In this document: in pieces, positions 12,571 through 20,988 of the stretch
Layout: each line of letters starts with the position of its first letter
Position numbering within the stretch: the stretch's first letter is position 1
Origin: CAYWFU01 sp964457585
Lineage (GTDB): Bacteria > JACRDZ01
Direction of reading: 5' to 3'
DNA length: 24,484 bases
NCBI GenBank assembly: GCA_964457585.1
Contig: CAYWFU010000040.1
Coordinates: 1-24,484, forward strand
The notes under the pieces: model-generated
What the model was told of the DNA's origin: nothing
Database searches by the model: none
Seen by the model: only the letters and a program-made list of their open reading frames with translations
Made by a program: the position numbers and the translations under genes

Positions 12571-13281
12571 TCATTGAATACCAAAAATTTTCGGTTTTTT
12601 TCCGCATAAAGGACAATCAATATTCCTTTTTAAAGGGATTTTTCGCCCTTTTATTTCAAGACAATTATATGTAAAAAGCCTGTTAATGTAAAGCATTTTT
12701 TTTTGTGAAATATATCGAATAGCTTCCATAGCTTCTAAAATACCAAACATACCTGCAAGCGGACCTAATATGCCTGCTTCCTGACATGTAGGGATAATGC
12801 CTTCAGAGGGTGGATTATAAAAAATACATCGTAAACATGTTGTCTTACCCGGCATAATACTTAATATCTGACCATGAAACTGGATTACACTGGCTGTAAT
12901 TAATATTTTTTTATAAAAATAACATGCATCATTAAGTAAAAATTTAGCAGTAAAATTATCAGAACAGTCGATTACAATATCGTATTCTTCTATTATTTTT
13001 TTAATATTTTTCTTATTTAATTCTAAATCGTAGGATTTAATTTTTATGTCAGGAAAAACATTTTTTATATATTTTGCAGCTAATAAAACTTTTGATTTGC
13101 CAATATCATCTGGATTATAAATTACTTGTCTGTTAAGGTTGCTTAACTCAAGGACATCTTTGTCTACTATTCCTATATTAGTTATTCCTGCTTGAGCGAG
13201 TGTATAAATACAGCTTGTTCCGAGTCCGCCTACCCCAACAACTAAAACTTTAGATGATTTAAAATCTTGCTTTTTTTCCAT
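12571..13281 (-). CDS. ThiF/MoeB/HcyF-type E1 adenylating enzyme
   Basis: E1-like enzymes activate the C-terminal glycine of a MoaD/ThiS carrier as an acyl-adenylate. The 236-residue chain has GVGGLG (16-21) for ATP, the NRQ motif (50-52) with the nearby GKSK lysine (64), DCSDNF (105-110), PTCQEAG with a potential catalytic Cys166, and two zinc CxxC pairs, CLRC (149/152) and CPLC (223/226). The N-terminal RYSRQ helix found in most MoeB/ThiF proteins is absent, and no upstream in-frame sequence supplies it. No C-terminal rhodanese domain is present. Its likely substrate is the GGK carrier at 9184-9462, although a terminator separates the two transcripts. The ribosome binding site is weak (GGAA). 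Confidence 0.88.
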   Translation of the reverse strand: MEKKQDFKSSKVLVVGVGGLGTSCIYTLAQAGITNIGIVDKDVLELSNLNRQVIYNPDDIGKSKVLLAAKYIKNVFPDIKIKSYDLELNKKNIKKIIEEYDIVIDCSDNFTAKFLLNDACYFYKKILITASVIQFHGQILSIMPGKTTCLRCIFYNPPSEGIIPTCQEAGILGPLAGMFGILEAMEAIRYISQKKMLYINRLFTYNCLEIKGRKIPLKRNIDCPLCGKKPKIFGIQ

Positions 13282-13309
13282 ATTTTTCCGAAAATTTTTA
13301 ATCTGAGAG

Positions 13310-14512
13310 CTAAGGAATAACTGCTTTTTCTATTGTTTCGCAAATAATTTCAGTTACGTTATCCCATGAAAAATTTTCTTTTATTAACTTTGAGGCTTCT
13401 TGAGATTTGCCAATCTTTAAACTTTTAATGATATTTTTGCCAAATTCTTCCGGTGTCATTGATATTTTCACAAAATTGTATTGAGAAAATATATCATTAA
13501 TTGTTTGTAAATTTGTGCTGACTACAGGTATTCCCATTGACAAATATTCTAATATTTTAAGAGTTAAAATAACATTTGAATTAAAAGTTCTTCGATAGGG
13601 AATTATACCAACATTACTTACAGCAATATATTTGGGAATTTCTTCGTGTTTAATATAACCAAGAAATTTAACTCCTGGATCTTCAACCTGTTTATGCAGT
13701 TCATCATACCCTTTCCCCATGCCAATAATAATAAATTTAATATCGTTTTTTTGTTTTAAAGTATAAAATATTATTTGTTTGAACAATTCTACTGCATCGG
13801 GTTGAATGGTTCCGTGATAAATTACAAAATTATTTCTATCCTCAAAACCAATTCTTTTATACGCTTCTTCGATTTCTTCATTCGTTATTTTATCTGGATT
13901 AAAAGTATTAACATCAACTCCATCATAAGAAATTACAATATTTTCTCCGGAATAATTACCTTTCATCAATTCTTTTTTCATGTTCGGAGTAATAACAAAA
14001 GTTTTTCTAAACTGACGCCCAATCTTACGTTCTATTAAAAATAAAAAATCAACAACAATTTTAGGATATAATTTATTTTCATATAAAAAACCTGAAAGAA
14101 AATCTGTCATGCTTAAAAAGAAAGGTGTTTTGGTAAATAATCGCAATGGAAGAGATGTTCCTGCCAAAACACAGTTGCGAAAAAATACAAGATCATATTT
14201 ATCTTTAAATAAAAGCCGTGCAATATGGAAAAAATATAATATTGAATAGATTATATATTTCAGTTCCCGCCAGCTTATGTATCGGTCAATGTGAAAAGGA
14301 GAAAAGGGTTCTAATTTAACATTATATTTTTTTTCAATTTCCTTTTGTTCTATATTATCCAGATAAAGTGGAGTTGCAACCGTAACTAAGTGTCCGCGTT
14401 CTGCCATTTTTTCAGCTATTTTAAGATTTCCGGTGCTCCCGCCAATCGTAAGAGGGAGAAACTGTTCATGAGAACAAAATAGAATTTTCAATTTTTTATT
14501 TTTCAAAGACAT
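13310..14512 (-). CDS. GT4-family glycosyltransferase
   Basis: This 400-residue retaining glycosyltransferase of the GT-B fold starts with KILFCSHEQFLPLTIGGSTGNLKIAEKMAERGH (N-terminal glycine-rich donor-side loop). Its C-terminal domain contains GMGKGYDEL, VKFLGYIKHEEIPKYIAVSNVGIIPY and LTLKILEYLSMGIPVVST, where the KILEY glutamate is the conserved sugar-nucleotide contact. It probably transfers a sugar to a lipid or polysaccharide acceptor at the inner membrane. It overlaps the upstream B12-radical-SAM gene by 17 bases, so it belongs to the glycan or lipid operon and not to the sulfur cluster that follows. Donor and acceptor cannot be named. Confidence 0.88.
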   Translation of the reverse strand: MSLKNKKLKILFCSHEQFLPLTIGGSTGNLKIAEKMAERGHLVTVATPLYLDNIEQKEIEKKYNVKLEPFSPFHIDRYISWRELKYIIYSILYFFHIARLLFKDKYDLVFFRNCVLAGTSLPLRLFTKTPFFLSMTDFLSGFLYENKLYPKIVVDFLFLIERKIGRQFRKTFVITPNMKKELMKGNYSGENIVISYDGVDVNTFNPDKITNEEIEEAYKRIGFEDRNNFVIYHGTIQPDAVELFKQIIFYTLKQKNDIKFIIIGMGKGYDELHKQVEDPGVKFLGYIKHEEIPKYIAVSNVGIIPYRRTFNSNVILTLKILEYLSMGIPVVSTNLQTINDIFSQYNFVKISMTPEEFGKNIIKSLKIGKSQEASKLIKENFSWDNVTEIICETIEKAVIP

Positions 14513-15953
14513 ATTTTAATTTTTCGACAATATTGTTAATCATTCCTTTCGCACCTTCGTAATTATAAATGAGTTTTAAGTATTGCAATGCCTGACGAGG
14601 ATTTAAGGCTGTACGTATAAGAATACGCTTACGGCAGTATTTCATAGCATTTACTATTTCTTCGCCTTGAAGATTGGGATAATTTATTACTGAATCTTTT
14701 AATCCGTTAAAATCTTCCCAATTTCTAATCTGCAGCCAGCCTTCCTTTTTTGCCTGGTCAAACATTTTTGTTCCGGGATAAGGGATTATTACTGAAAACT
14801 GTGCTGTATCTGTTTTTAATTTGAAAGCAAAATCAATTGTGTTTTTTAAAGTTTCTTTTGTTTCACCCGGTAATCCGAATGAATAAGTTGCATGACTTTC
14901 TATTTTATATTTTTTGCATAACTTTACTACTTGATATACCTGATTAAGATTAATATGTTTATTTATATTTTTTAAAATAGTCAAGTTTGCTGATTCTACT
15001 CCAAATTTTAGAGCAATGCAACCTGCTTTTTTCATTAATTTTATTGTTTCTTCTTCAAGTTTAGCATCTGCCATGCAAGACCAATATATTTTTATTTTGC
15101 GTTTTAAAATTTCATTGCAAATTTCATGAACACGATTTTGATTAACAGAAAATGAAGAATCATCAAAATAAATTTCGCGTGCCTTATAAGTTTTTATCAG
15201 CATTTCCATTTCTTCTACAACATCAAGCGCTTGACGCATACGATAATTGGATTTGCCATAATATACCCAGGGCTCTAAACAAAAAGTACATGAATAAGGG
15301 CATCCTCTGCTTGAAATCATTTGTACATTAGGCGCATGTTTGCAAAACGGATCAATATATTTATGCATCGGAAGCTCATCTCTTAAAGGATAAGGCATGG
15401 TACTTAAATCTTTAATCAAATCCGCTCTTTCATTTATAATTATTTTACCTGATTTACGCATACATACACCATGAATGAGAGAAGCCTCTTGCTTGTTTAT
15501 TAAAGCTGAAATTAAATCCCGCAGGACATATTCGTATTCTCCCAATAAAGTATAATCAATATATTCTTCATGGAGCAATTCTTCCGGAAGTGCTGTCGCA
15601 TGCTGACCGACTAAAATAATTGTTGAATTATATTTTGTTTTAATTTTATTTGCATAATTCAGGTCATTATAAATTGATGGGGTTGATACTTCGATAACAA
15701 CAACATCCGGTTTAATTTTATCTAACCACTCAAAACAATCTTCTTCGTTCATCTCTTCAGCTATACAATCTTTTAAAAACACTTTATGATTTTCTTTTTT
15801 AAGCACTGCTGCTGCGTATGCAAGAAAAAAAGGAAATGGGAAATAAGGAAGAGATTCTTTTTTTAATCTTAAATGAGGCCAGCGCGATCCGGCACGTATA
15901 CCAATATAATCTTTATTATTTATCCATGGTAAATTAGCTAAAACAATTTGCAT
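14496..15953 (-). CDS. B12-binding-domain radical SAM protein (first of tandem pair)
   Basis: This 485-residue protein has an N-terminal cobalamin-binding-like Rossmann domain (about 36-155, FPFFLAYAAAVLKKENH and DVVVIEVSTPS) without the DxHxxG motif, then a radical SAM core with CPYSCTFC (Cys218, 222, 225), YFDDSSFS and the SFGLPGET helix turn. Members of this group modify lipids, hopanoids, sugars or peptides, often by methylation or rearrangement. Its neighbours are a glycosyltransferase and a nucleotide-sugar epimerase, so a sugar or membrane-lipid substrate is likely. The ATG follows GGAG inside the 3' end of the second B12-radical SAM gene (16-base overlap). The exact reaction is unknown. 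Confidence 0.88.
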   Translation of the reverse strand: MQIVLANLPWINNKDYIGIRAGSRWPHLRLKKESLPYFPFPFFLAYAAAVLKKENHKVFLKDCIAEEMNEEDCFEWLDKIKPDVVVIEVSTPSIYNDLNYANKIKTKYNSTIILVGQHATALPEELLHEEYIDYTLLGEYEYVLRDLISALINKQEASLIHGVCMRKSGKIIINERADLIKDLSTMPYPLRDELPMHKYIDPFCKHAPNVQMISSRGCPYSCTFCLEPWVYYGKSNYRMRQALDVVEEMEMLIKTYKAREIYFDDSSFSVNQNRVHEICNEILKRKIKIYWSCMADAKLEEETIKLMKKAGCIALKFGVESANLTILKNINKHINLNQVYQVVKLCKKYKIESHATYSFGLPGETKETLKNTIDFAFKLKTDTAQFSVIIPYPGTKMFDQAKKEGWLQIRNWEDFNGLKDSVINYPNLQGEEIVNAMKYCRKRILIRTALNPRQALQYLKLIYNYEGAKGMINNIVEKLKYVFEK

Positions 15954-17380
15954 TTTTCAACTCCAGCTTTTTTAAGCCTAATCCCTGAAAGAAGATTAAA
16001 ACCTTCTGCAAATAAATTGCACGTTTCATGCCATGAATGTATTTTCAACAAACGGTTGAAAATATATGATGGTCTTAAATAGAAAGTTTTTACTGCTTTT
16101 CTGTGTAATTCTAAAATTTTTTCACGCGAAAGATTTTCACTTTCAAGTACAATATAAGTTCCGGATTGATCCATTTCTTCCAGATTATCATCAATATAGT
16201 GTTTTGCAATAGCTTCACTGCGCAGTTTTGTTCTTTTGCGCGGAACTGCTGTATTAAAAGATGCATAATCGGCATCTAATTCAATAGCAAGAGATATTGT
16301 TTGATTGCAGTCTTCTTCTGTTTCACCAGGCAATCCAATTATAAAAGTTGCAGCTCTTTTAATTCCAATTTTTTTAGCTCTTGCAAATGTTTCTTTTATC
16401 TGCGCAATATTAAATCCCTTATTATATCTTTTTAAGATATTATCGCTGCCGCTTTCAACACCAAAAATAATTGTATGACATCCTGCTTTTTTAAAAAGTT
16501 TCAGCAAATCTTCATCAACTATATCTACACGTGAATAGCATGACCATGTAAAATTGAACTTTTCATCTATCATTCGATTGCATAATTCATTAATACGTAC
16601 TCGATTAACTCCAAATGTCTGATCACCAAAAATAATTTCCTTGATGCCATTTTGCTTAAGCTTCCTCATTTCATTTAAAACATTTTCATTGTCCCTTATT
16701 TTATAAATTCCATATCCAAAAATACAAAATGCGCAATGATATGGACATCCATAATCAGTCATCATCTGCACAAAAGGTTTACGTCTTGTAAATGGATATT
16801 TATATTTATCAAGAGGAAACATCTCGTGACGTGATATAGGGATAGAAAAAATCTTTACTATGTTTTCTTTATCTCTTTCTTTTATGATTTCTTTATCTTT
16901 TTTATATACTAATCCACTTAATTCTCCAGGAAAATTTTTCCCTTCAACTATCCATTTTAAATAAGATATTATATCAGATGAAGTATAATCTGTTATAATC
17001 GCATCTAAAAAATTTATCTGTGATAATTGGAAAGCAGGCGATTCCATTACTTCATCACCGCTTACCGCAATAATTATATCTGGTTTATTTTTCCTGAGCT
17101 GTGATAAAAAATTTGTATCATTTTTCCAACTGGCGGACCCTACTAAAGTTATAATAGCCTTAGGATTAAAACTCTTGATATATTTATATGTATCTTCAAA
17201 ATTCATGCATTCTGCAATAGCATCTAAAATTTTAATTTCAAAATTCTCGGCAATAATACCACTCAGCATTAAGAGATCAACTGGCTCATGAACAAATCTA
17301 GTTTTTGAAATCTTACTGCAATAATTACTGCGAATATAAATTTTATCTCCGGGTGGATTTAATAAAAGAATTTTAGCCAT
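15938..17380 (-). CDS. B12-binding-domain radical SAM protein (second of tandem pair)
   Basis: This 480-residue protein has the same layout as its neighbour. The N-terminal B12-binding-like domain (about 1-145) starts AKILLLNPPGDK, then a radical SAM core carries CPYHCAFC (Cys212, 216, 219), ETFARAKKIGIKRAATFIIGLPGETEED and a C-terminal helical tail. The pair is diverged, so they may act in succession on one substrate. AAGG lies before the ATG, seven bases from the epimerase stop, which places both in the epimerase transcript. The dependence of both on B12 agrees with the cobyric acid synthase gene 5 kb away. Substrate not inferable. Confidence 0.88.
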   Translation of the reverse strand: MAKILLLNPPGDKIYIRSNYCSKISKTRFVHEPVDLLMLSGIIAENFEIKILDAIAECMNFEDTYKYIKSFNPKAIITLVGSASWKNDTNFLSQLRKNKPDIIIAVSGDEVMESPAFQLSQINFLDAIITDYTSSDIISYLKWIVEGKNFPGELSGLVYKKDKEIIKERDKENIVKIFSIPISRHEMFPLDKYKYPFTRRKPFVQMMTDYGCPYHCAFCIFGYGIYKIRDNENVLNEMRKLKQNGIKEIIFGDQTFGVNRVRINELCNRMIDEKFNFTWSCYSRVDIVDEDLLKLFKKAGCHTIIFGVESGSDNILKRYNKGFNIAQIKETFARAKKIGIKRAATFIIGLPGETEEDCNQTISLAIELDADYASFNTAVPRKRTKLRSEAIAKHYIDDNLEEMDQSGTYIVLESENLSREKILELHRKAVKTFYLRPSYIFNRLLKIHSWHETCNLFAEGFNLLSGIRLKKAGVEKCKLF

Positions 17381-17387
17381 GTTTACC

Positions 17388-18434
17388 TTATTTGAAAATT
17401 TCCATATTATCTTTAACCCATGATGCTAATTTTTTAATACCGTCTTCAGGAGAAATTCTTGGCTTCCAGTTTAGACTTTGAAAGGCTTTTGAAATATCTG
17501 AAACATATACTTTTTGATCAGATGGTCTCCAGTCATGATAAGATACAGTTGAACGTTTGCCTGTAATAGATTCAAGAATATCAAGTAATTCTATTAAAGA
17601 TAAAGTAAATTCACTCCCTCCTCCTGTATTATAAACTTCAAAAGGAATATTACTATTTAAAAAATTAAAATATAAATCTATTAGATCATCTATAAAAAGT
17701 ATATCTCTGACCTGTTTCCCATCTCCGTAAATATTAATAGTTTTATTTAACAAGGTAGCTATTGTGAACCATGCAACCCATCCTTGATCTTCCAACCCGA
17801 ATTGTCTTGTTCCATAAATACATGACATTCTAAAAATTCCAATCTTTAATCCATAAAGCCTGGCATAGTCCTGCATATAAATATCTGAACATATTTTTGA
17901 ACATCCATACGGAGTATGCTTTGTATGATCTATACTGAATTTTTCAGATATGCCTTTCAAATATTGATGAGAAAACGAATAACGTTTTTCATTTTCGATA
18001 ATAGGAACAAAATTTACATTATCTCCGTAAACCTTATTGGTTGAACAGTAAATAATAGCAGGATTTTTTTTGTTTATTCTTGCAGCCTCAAGAATATTTA
18101 AGCTGCCGATTAAATTTGAAGAAAAATCCAGATAAGGATTTTCTATTGAAACTGTAACTGCTGTTTGTGCTGCAGCATGAAAAATAACAGAAACATCTTT
18201 TGTTAATTCTTTGATCAACTCAAAATTCCGAACATCGCTTTTGACAAGTTTTATATTCGGATATTTTTTTAAATAATTCCAATTATAATCAAAACAAATA
18301 TCACTTTTTCCCAGAATCTCTGCGCGTGAAAGATTATCAATTACTATAACATCATATCCAAGAAGTGCAAGTTTTTCAGCAACATGCGAACCAATAAATC
18401 CTGCTCCTCCAGTTACTAATGCTTTATTAGACAT
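17388..18434 (-). CDS. NAD-dependent sugar epimerase, CDP-paratose 2-epimerase-like
   Basis: This 348-residue extended SDR has GGAGFIGSH (9-17) for NAD, YCSTNKVYGDN as the active-site Ser/Thr strand and YGCSK as the catalytic Tyr-xxx-Lys. The stretches around SIDHTKHTPYGCSK and VYNTGGGSEFTLSL resemble CDP-paratose 2-epimerase (RfbE/TyvE), which makes CDP-tyvelose for O-antigens. Substrate identity is inference; a UDP-sugar epimerase or dehydratase is possible. AAGAAGGAG lies ahead of the ATG. It leads the operon with the two B12-radical SAM genes and the glycosyltransferase. A 31-bp part of this gene (17600-17630, within the GGG-SEF codons) recurs exactly at 20495-20525. Confidence 0.85.
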   Translation of the reverse strand: MSNKALVTGGAGFIGSHVAEKLALLGYDVIVIDNLSRAEILGKSDICFDYNWNYLKKYPNIKLVKSDVRNFELIKELTKDVSVIFHAAAQTAVTVSIENPYLDFSSNLIGSLNILEAARINKKNPAIIYCSTNKVYGDNVNFVPIIENEKRYSFSHQYLKGISEKFSIDHTKHTPYGCSKICSDIYMQDYARLYGLKIGIFRMSCIYGTRQFGLEDQGWVAWFTIATLLNKTINIYGDGKQVRDILFIDDLIDLYFNFLNSNIPFEVYNTGGGSEFTLSLIELLDILESITGKRSTVSYHDWRPSDQKVYVSDISKAFQSLNWKPRISPEDGIKKLASWVKDNMEIFK

Positions 18435-18476
18435 ATAAACTCCTTCTTATAATTTCAGATTCTTTTTAGGTAGGAA

Positions 18477-19988
18477 TTATTTTTTATATATTGCTTCAAT
18501 CTCAGCTTCAGAAAGAACCTTATTATAAATTAATATATCATCTATTTTACCTTTAAAATATTCTTCAAGAGTATCCGGTTGAAAAGATTTGCCTATATAT
18601 AAAATTTCACTGCTTGCAATAGGATCTATTACTTGTGCTGTATATTTATTACCATCAATAAATACTTTTAATTCATTATTTAAATCTCTGGATAAAGCTA
18701 GAAAATGCCATTTGCTGTCTCCATCAATTTTCAAATCAGGAACAAAATCATCAAAAAAACTACCCATTCTAAATCTAATTTTTCCATCCCCATTTGCACA
18801 TACTTGAATTCCATCATATGGATATACAGGCACATTCCATCCAAAAATAGTATCCCATATATCATTAATTGTATCTGATTTAAACCAAAAAATCACAGTA
18901 ACAGGTAAGTTGATATTAATAGTATTTATTTTGATATAGTCATCAACTCCATCAAAACTATATGCACTATTAGGATTTCCCAATCTATCCGGTGCTAATA
19001 TAGCTCCATATAAAGTCCCATGATTCCCATTCCCACTTTCATCATTAGCATTCCCATTGAAAGGATAATAAGCAACTTGAATTTCAGATTTAAATGCTAT
19101 TATTTCTACAGTATCAAAATCATTATATCCTTCATTATCTATAACTGTTAATTTTACACTATAAACACCTGTGGAATCTGCTATAAAAGTTGATTTAGTT
19201 GAATCTGATTCATATAAAACAGCATCGCTTCCATTTGGTACTGATATGAATGACCATTTATATGTTATTTTATCGCCATCAAGGTCACTGCTATTAGTTC
19301 CATCCAATGTAACCTGTGAACCAGCAGTTACATATTGATCAAATCCTGCGTTTGCAATAGGAGCATTATTAAGAACTTTGACTTCAGTTGTTGCCGTTGC
19401 TATTGCACCATCATTATCAGTAACTCTAACTTTTGGAGCATAAACACCCTTATTTTGAAAAATATAATTTATAGTATTTACATTTGTATCTTCCTCATAA
19501 ATATCATCACCATTACAGTCCCATTCATAGTTTACAATACTCCCATCATAATCAGATGCTGCTGCTGTAAATGTAACTTCTAAAGGAGCTTCTCCACTAC
19601 CGGGTGCGGCAACTAATTCCACAGTTGGAGGTAAATTTGGCATATTCAAATTCAATTTAATTGATGCGATTGCAGTTTCACCTTCATTATCAGTTACTCT
19701 AACTTGCGAGATAAAAATATTTTTATTTGAAAATCTATAATTAACTGTATTGGTATCTGTACTTTTATCATAAATACTATCATCATTAAAATCCCATTCA
19801 TATTTTACAATATAACCATCAGAATCAGTTGCTTCTGCAGTAAAAACATAGTCTAATGGAGCATCTACACTATAAGGTACAGCAGTTAATTTAACAGTTG
19901 GAGGGGTATTTTTTTTGCCTATTCCACAGGCTAATGAAAATATTAAAATTAAAATAAATATTATTAATAATGAAATTTTTTTGCACAT
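18477..19988 (-). CDS. Exported PKD/LamG-domain protein
   Basis: This surface protein of about 503 residues starts MCKKISLLIIFILILIFS, a signal peptide ending in LACG, so Cys could be lipidated although the -3 residue is not the usual Leu. Three PKD/Ig-like domains follow: two paired PPTV-L-x-A-P repeats with WDFNDD/WDCNGDD, and a third starting APIANAGFDQYVTAG, spanning roughly 27-300. A LamG/concanavalin-like domain with AYYPFNGNANDESGNGNHG and DDYIKI makes up the last 200 residues and ends KIDDILIYNKVLSEAEIEAIYKK-type. PKD and LamG modules bind glycans or proteins outside the cell. An upstream ATG at 20039 would spoil the signal and lacks a ribosome binding site, so 19988 is preferred. Confidence 0.88.
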   Translation of the reverse strand: MCKKISLLIIFILILIFSLACGIGKKNTPPTVKLTAVPYSVDAPLDYVFTAEATDSDGYIVKYEWDFNDDSIYDKSTDTNTVNYRFSNKNIFISQVRVTDNEGETAIASIKLNLNMPNLPPTVELVAAPGSGEAPLEVTFTAAASDYDGSIVNYEWDCNGDDIYEEDTNVNTINYIFQNKGVYAPKVRVTDNDGAIATATTEVKVLNNAPIANAGFDQYVTAGSQVTLDGTNSSDLDGDKITYKWSFISVPNGSDAVLYESDSTKSTFIADSTGVYSVKLTVIDNEGYNDFDTVEIIAFKSEIQVAYYPFNGNANDESGNGNHGTLYGAILAPDRLGNPNSAYSFDGVDDYIKINTININLPVTVIFWFKSDTINDIWDTIFGWNVPVYPYDGIQVCANGDGKIRFRMGSFFDDFVPDLKIDGDSKWHFLALSRDLNNELKVFIDGNKYTAQVIDPIASSEILYIGKSFQPDTLEEYFKGKIDDILIYNKVLSEAEIEAIYKK

Positions 19989-20075
19989 GTTTCTAGCCCT
20001 TATTGTTAGGAATTTTACCATAATTAATTTTTTCAACATTCTGATTTATGCATAACAGATTCAGCAAATAATATT

Positions 20076-20276
20076 TTATCTTATATATTCCGCTATTTGC
20101 ATTTCAGTTTTTATTAATTCATTAACTACTGTTGATAAGTCTTTTTTTTTCTTTTCTGCAATTTTTTCCACAAAAGAAATGGTTTTAGAATCAAGATAAA
20201 TAGGTAGGTTAAATATTGCATCTTTATTGAAAAATTTTCCTCTTTCACCTTTTGAAAAATCATATTCTTTTCTCAT
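20076..20276 (-). CDS. Small ribbon-helix-helix-like protein, orphan antitoxin candidate
   Basis: This 66-residue protein starts RKEYDFSKGERGKF, a sequence I recognise from many small chromosomal antitoxin-like proteins, and continues with LPIYLDSKTISFVEKIAEKKKKDLSTVVNELIKTEM, which fits the strand-helix-helix of a MetJ/Arc-type DNA-binding dimer. No toxin gene is adjacent. Two ATGs lie six bases apart; GGAG is only two bases before the first and eight before the second, so the second (20276) is chosen. It is divergently oriented to the DUF6941 gene and could regulate the intervening promoter region. Confidence 0.6.
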   Translation of the reverse strand: MRKEYDFSKGERGKFFNKDAIFNLPIYLDSKTISFVEKIAEKKKKDLSTVVNELIKTEMQIAEYIR

Positions 20277-20427
20277 TTTCATATCTCCACATTAATAATT
20301 ATATTCTTTAACAATAATATAACATGAATGATTGAACAGTCAATCTTTTATTAATTTTTTAATTGATATTTATTATTATAGTATTGTCATTAAAATTATT
20401 AAATGAAAGACAATCAATAAAATTTTA

Positions 20428-20456
20428 TTGACATATATGTTTTTCCATGATTAAAT
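20428..20456 (+). promoter_or_regulatory. Sigma70-type promoter for the plus-strand operon
   Basis: A perfect -35 TTGACA (20428-20433) is followed after 17 bases by TTAAAT (20451-20456), four of six matches to the -10 consensus. A start near 20463 would give a 5' UTR of about 75 bases, carrying the 31-bp epimerase copy (20495-20525). The first gene downstream begins at 20537. Confidence 0.55.
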
Positions 20457-20494
20457 ACTAAACAGAAATTTTGATTTTCCTATACCTAAAAAAA

Positions 20495-20525
20495 ATAAAG
20501 TAAATTCACTCCCTCCTCCTGTATT
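20495..20525 (+). repeat. Exact 31-bp copy of part of the epimerase gene in the DUF6941 leader
   Basis: The bases match 17600-17630 exactly, in the same plus orientation. Since the epimerase is on the minus strand, the copy in the DUF6941 leader is antisense to the epimerase mRNA. It includes CTCCCTCCTCC, and its CTCC (20516-20519) could pair with the GGAG Shine-Dalgarno (20527-20530) over a 7-base loop. Neither flank resembles the epimerase gene further. Confidence 0.85.
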
Positions 20526-20536
20526 TGGAGAAAAAT

Positions 20537-20971
20537 ATGAAAATAGAAGCTTTTGTCCTTTGTGATGCGGCAACTAATTACCAGGGGAAATTGAATCTAT
20601 TAGGTACATTTGATACGATATTCACAAATAATCTGCCAATTTTATATCCTTTCTGTTCCATAGCTGTCAGACTACGATTTTCACAGATTGAAGAAGGCGA
20701 GCATAAACTTACTATTAATTTCAGCGATACGGCAGGGAAATTAATTATACAACCATTAAATGCAAATATGAAAGTTTCATTCAGCAAAGATGGGCCAAAA
20801 TCAATTGCAACTAATATGATATTAAATATTCAAGGACTAAAACTGGAAAATTTTGGAGAGTATACAATTAGTCTTGCTATTGATGGAAGGCATGAAAGTT
20901 CTCTCCCTCTTTTTATTAAAGAAACTCCTAAAAATGTTAAGGAAACATCTGAACCAAGTCAATATAATTGA
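20537..20971 (+). CDS. DUF6941 family protein
   Basis: This 144-residue protein starts MKIEAFVLCDAATNYQGKLNLLGTFDTI-type and has the beta-rich make-up of DUF6941: a strand pair, a DAA-x-xYxGKLNLLG motif, GEHKLTINF and a C-terminal EYTISLAIDGR strand. The family has no established biochemical function. No signal peptide or membrane helix is seen, so it is cytoplasmic. The ATG at 20537 follows GGAG by six bases; an in-frame TTG at 20525 falls in the repeat copy and is not likely. It leads the plus-strand operon, followed by the phosphodiesterase gene after 17 bases. Its role is unknown. Confidence 0.75.
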   Translation: MKIEAFVLCDAATNYQGKLNLLGTFDTIFTNNLPILYPFCSIAVRLRFSQIEEGEHKLTINFSDTAGKLIIQPLNANMKVSFSKDGPKSIATNMILNIQGLKLENFGEYTISLAIDGRHESSLPLFIKETPKNVKETSEPSQYN

Positions 20972-20988
20972 GAGGTATATTACTCTTT

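Noticed and set aside
9184..13281. MoaD/ThiF pair as molybdopterin or thiamine synthesis
   Set aside because: No moaA, moaC, moaE, thiG, thiH or thiE is present, and the sulfite reductase, TusA-like and PLP genes point to amino-acid sulfur transfer.
20525..20536. TTG start at 20525 for the DUF6941 gene
   Set aside because: It would read through the Shine-Dalgarno GGAG; the ATG at 20537 has correct spacing.
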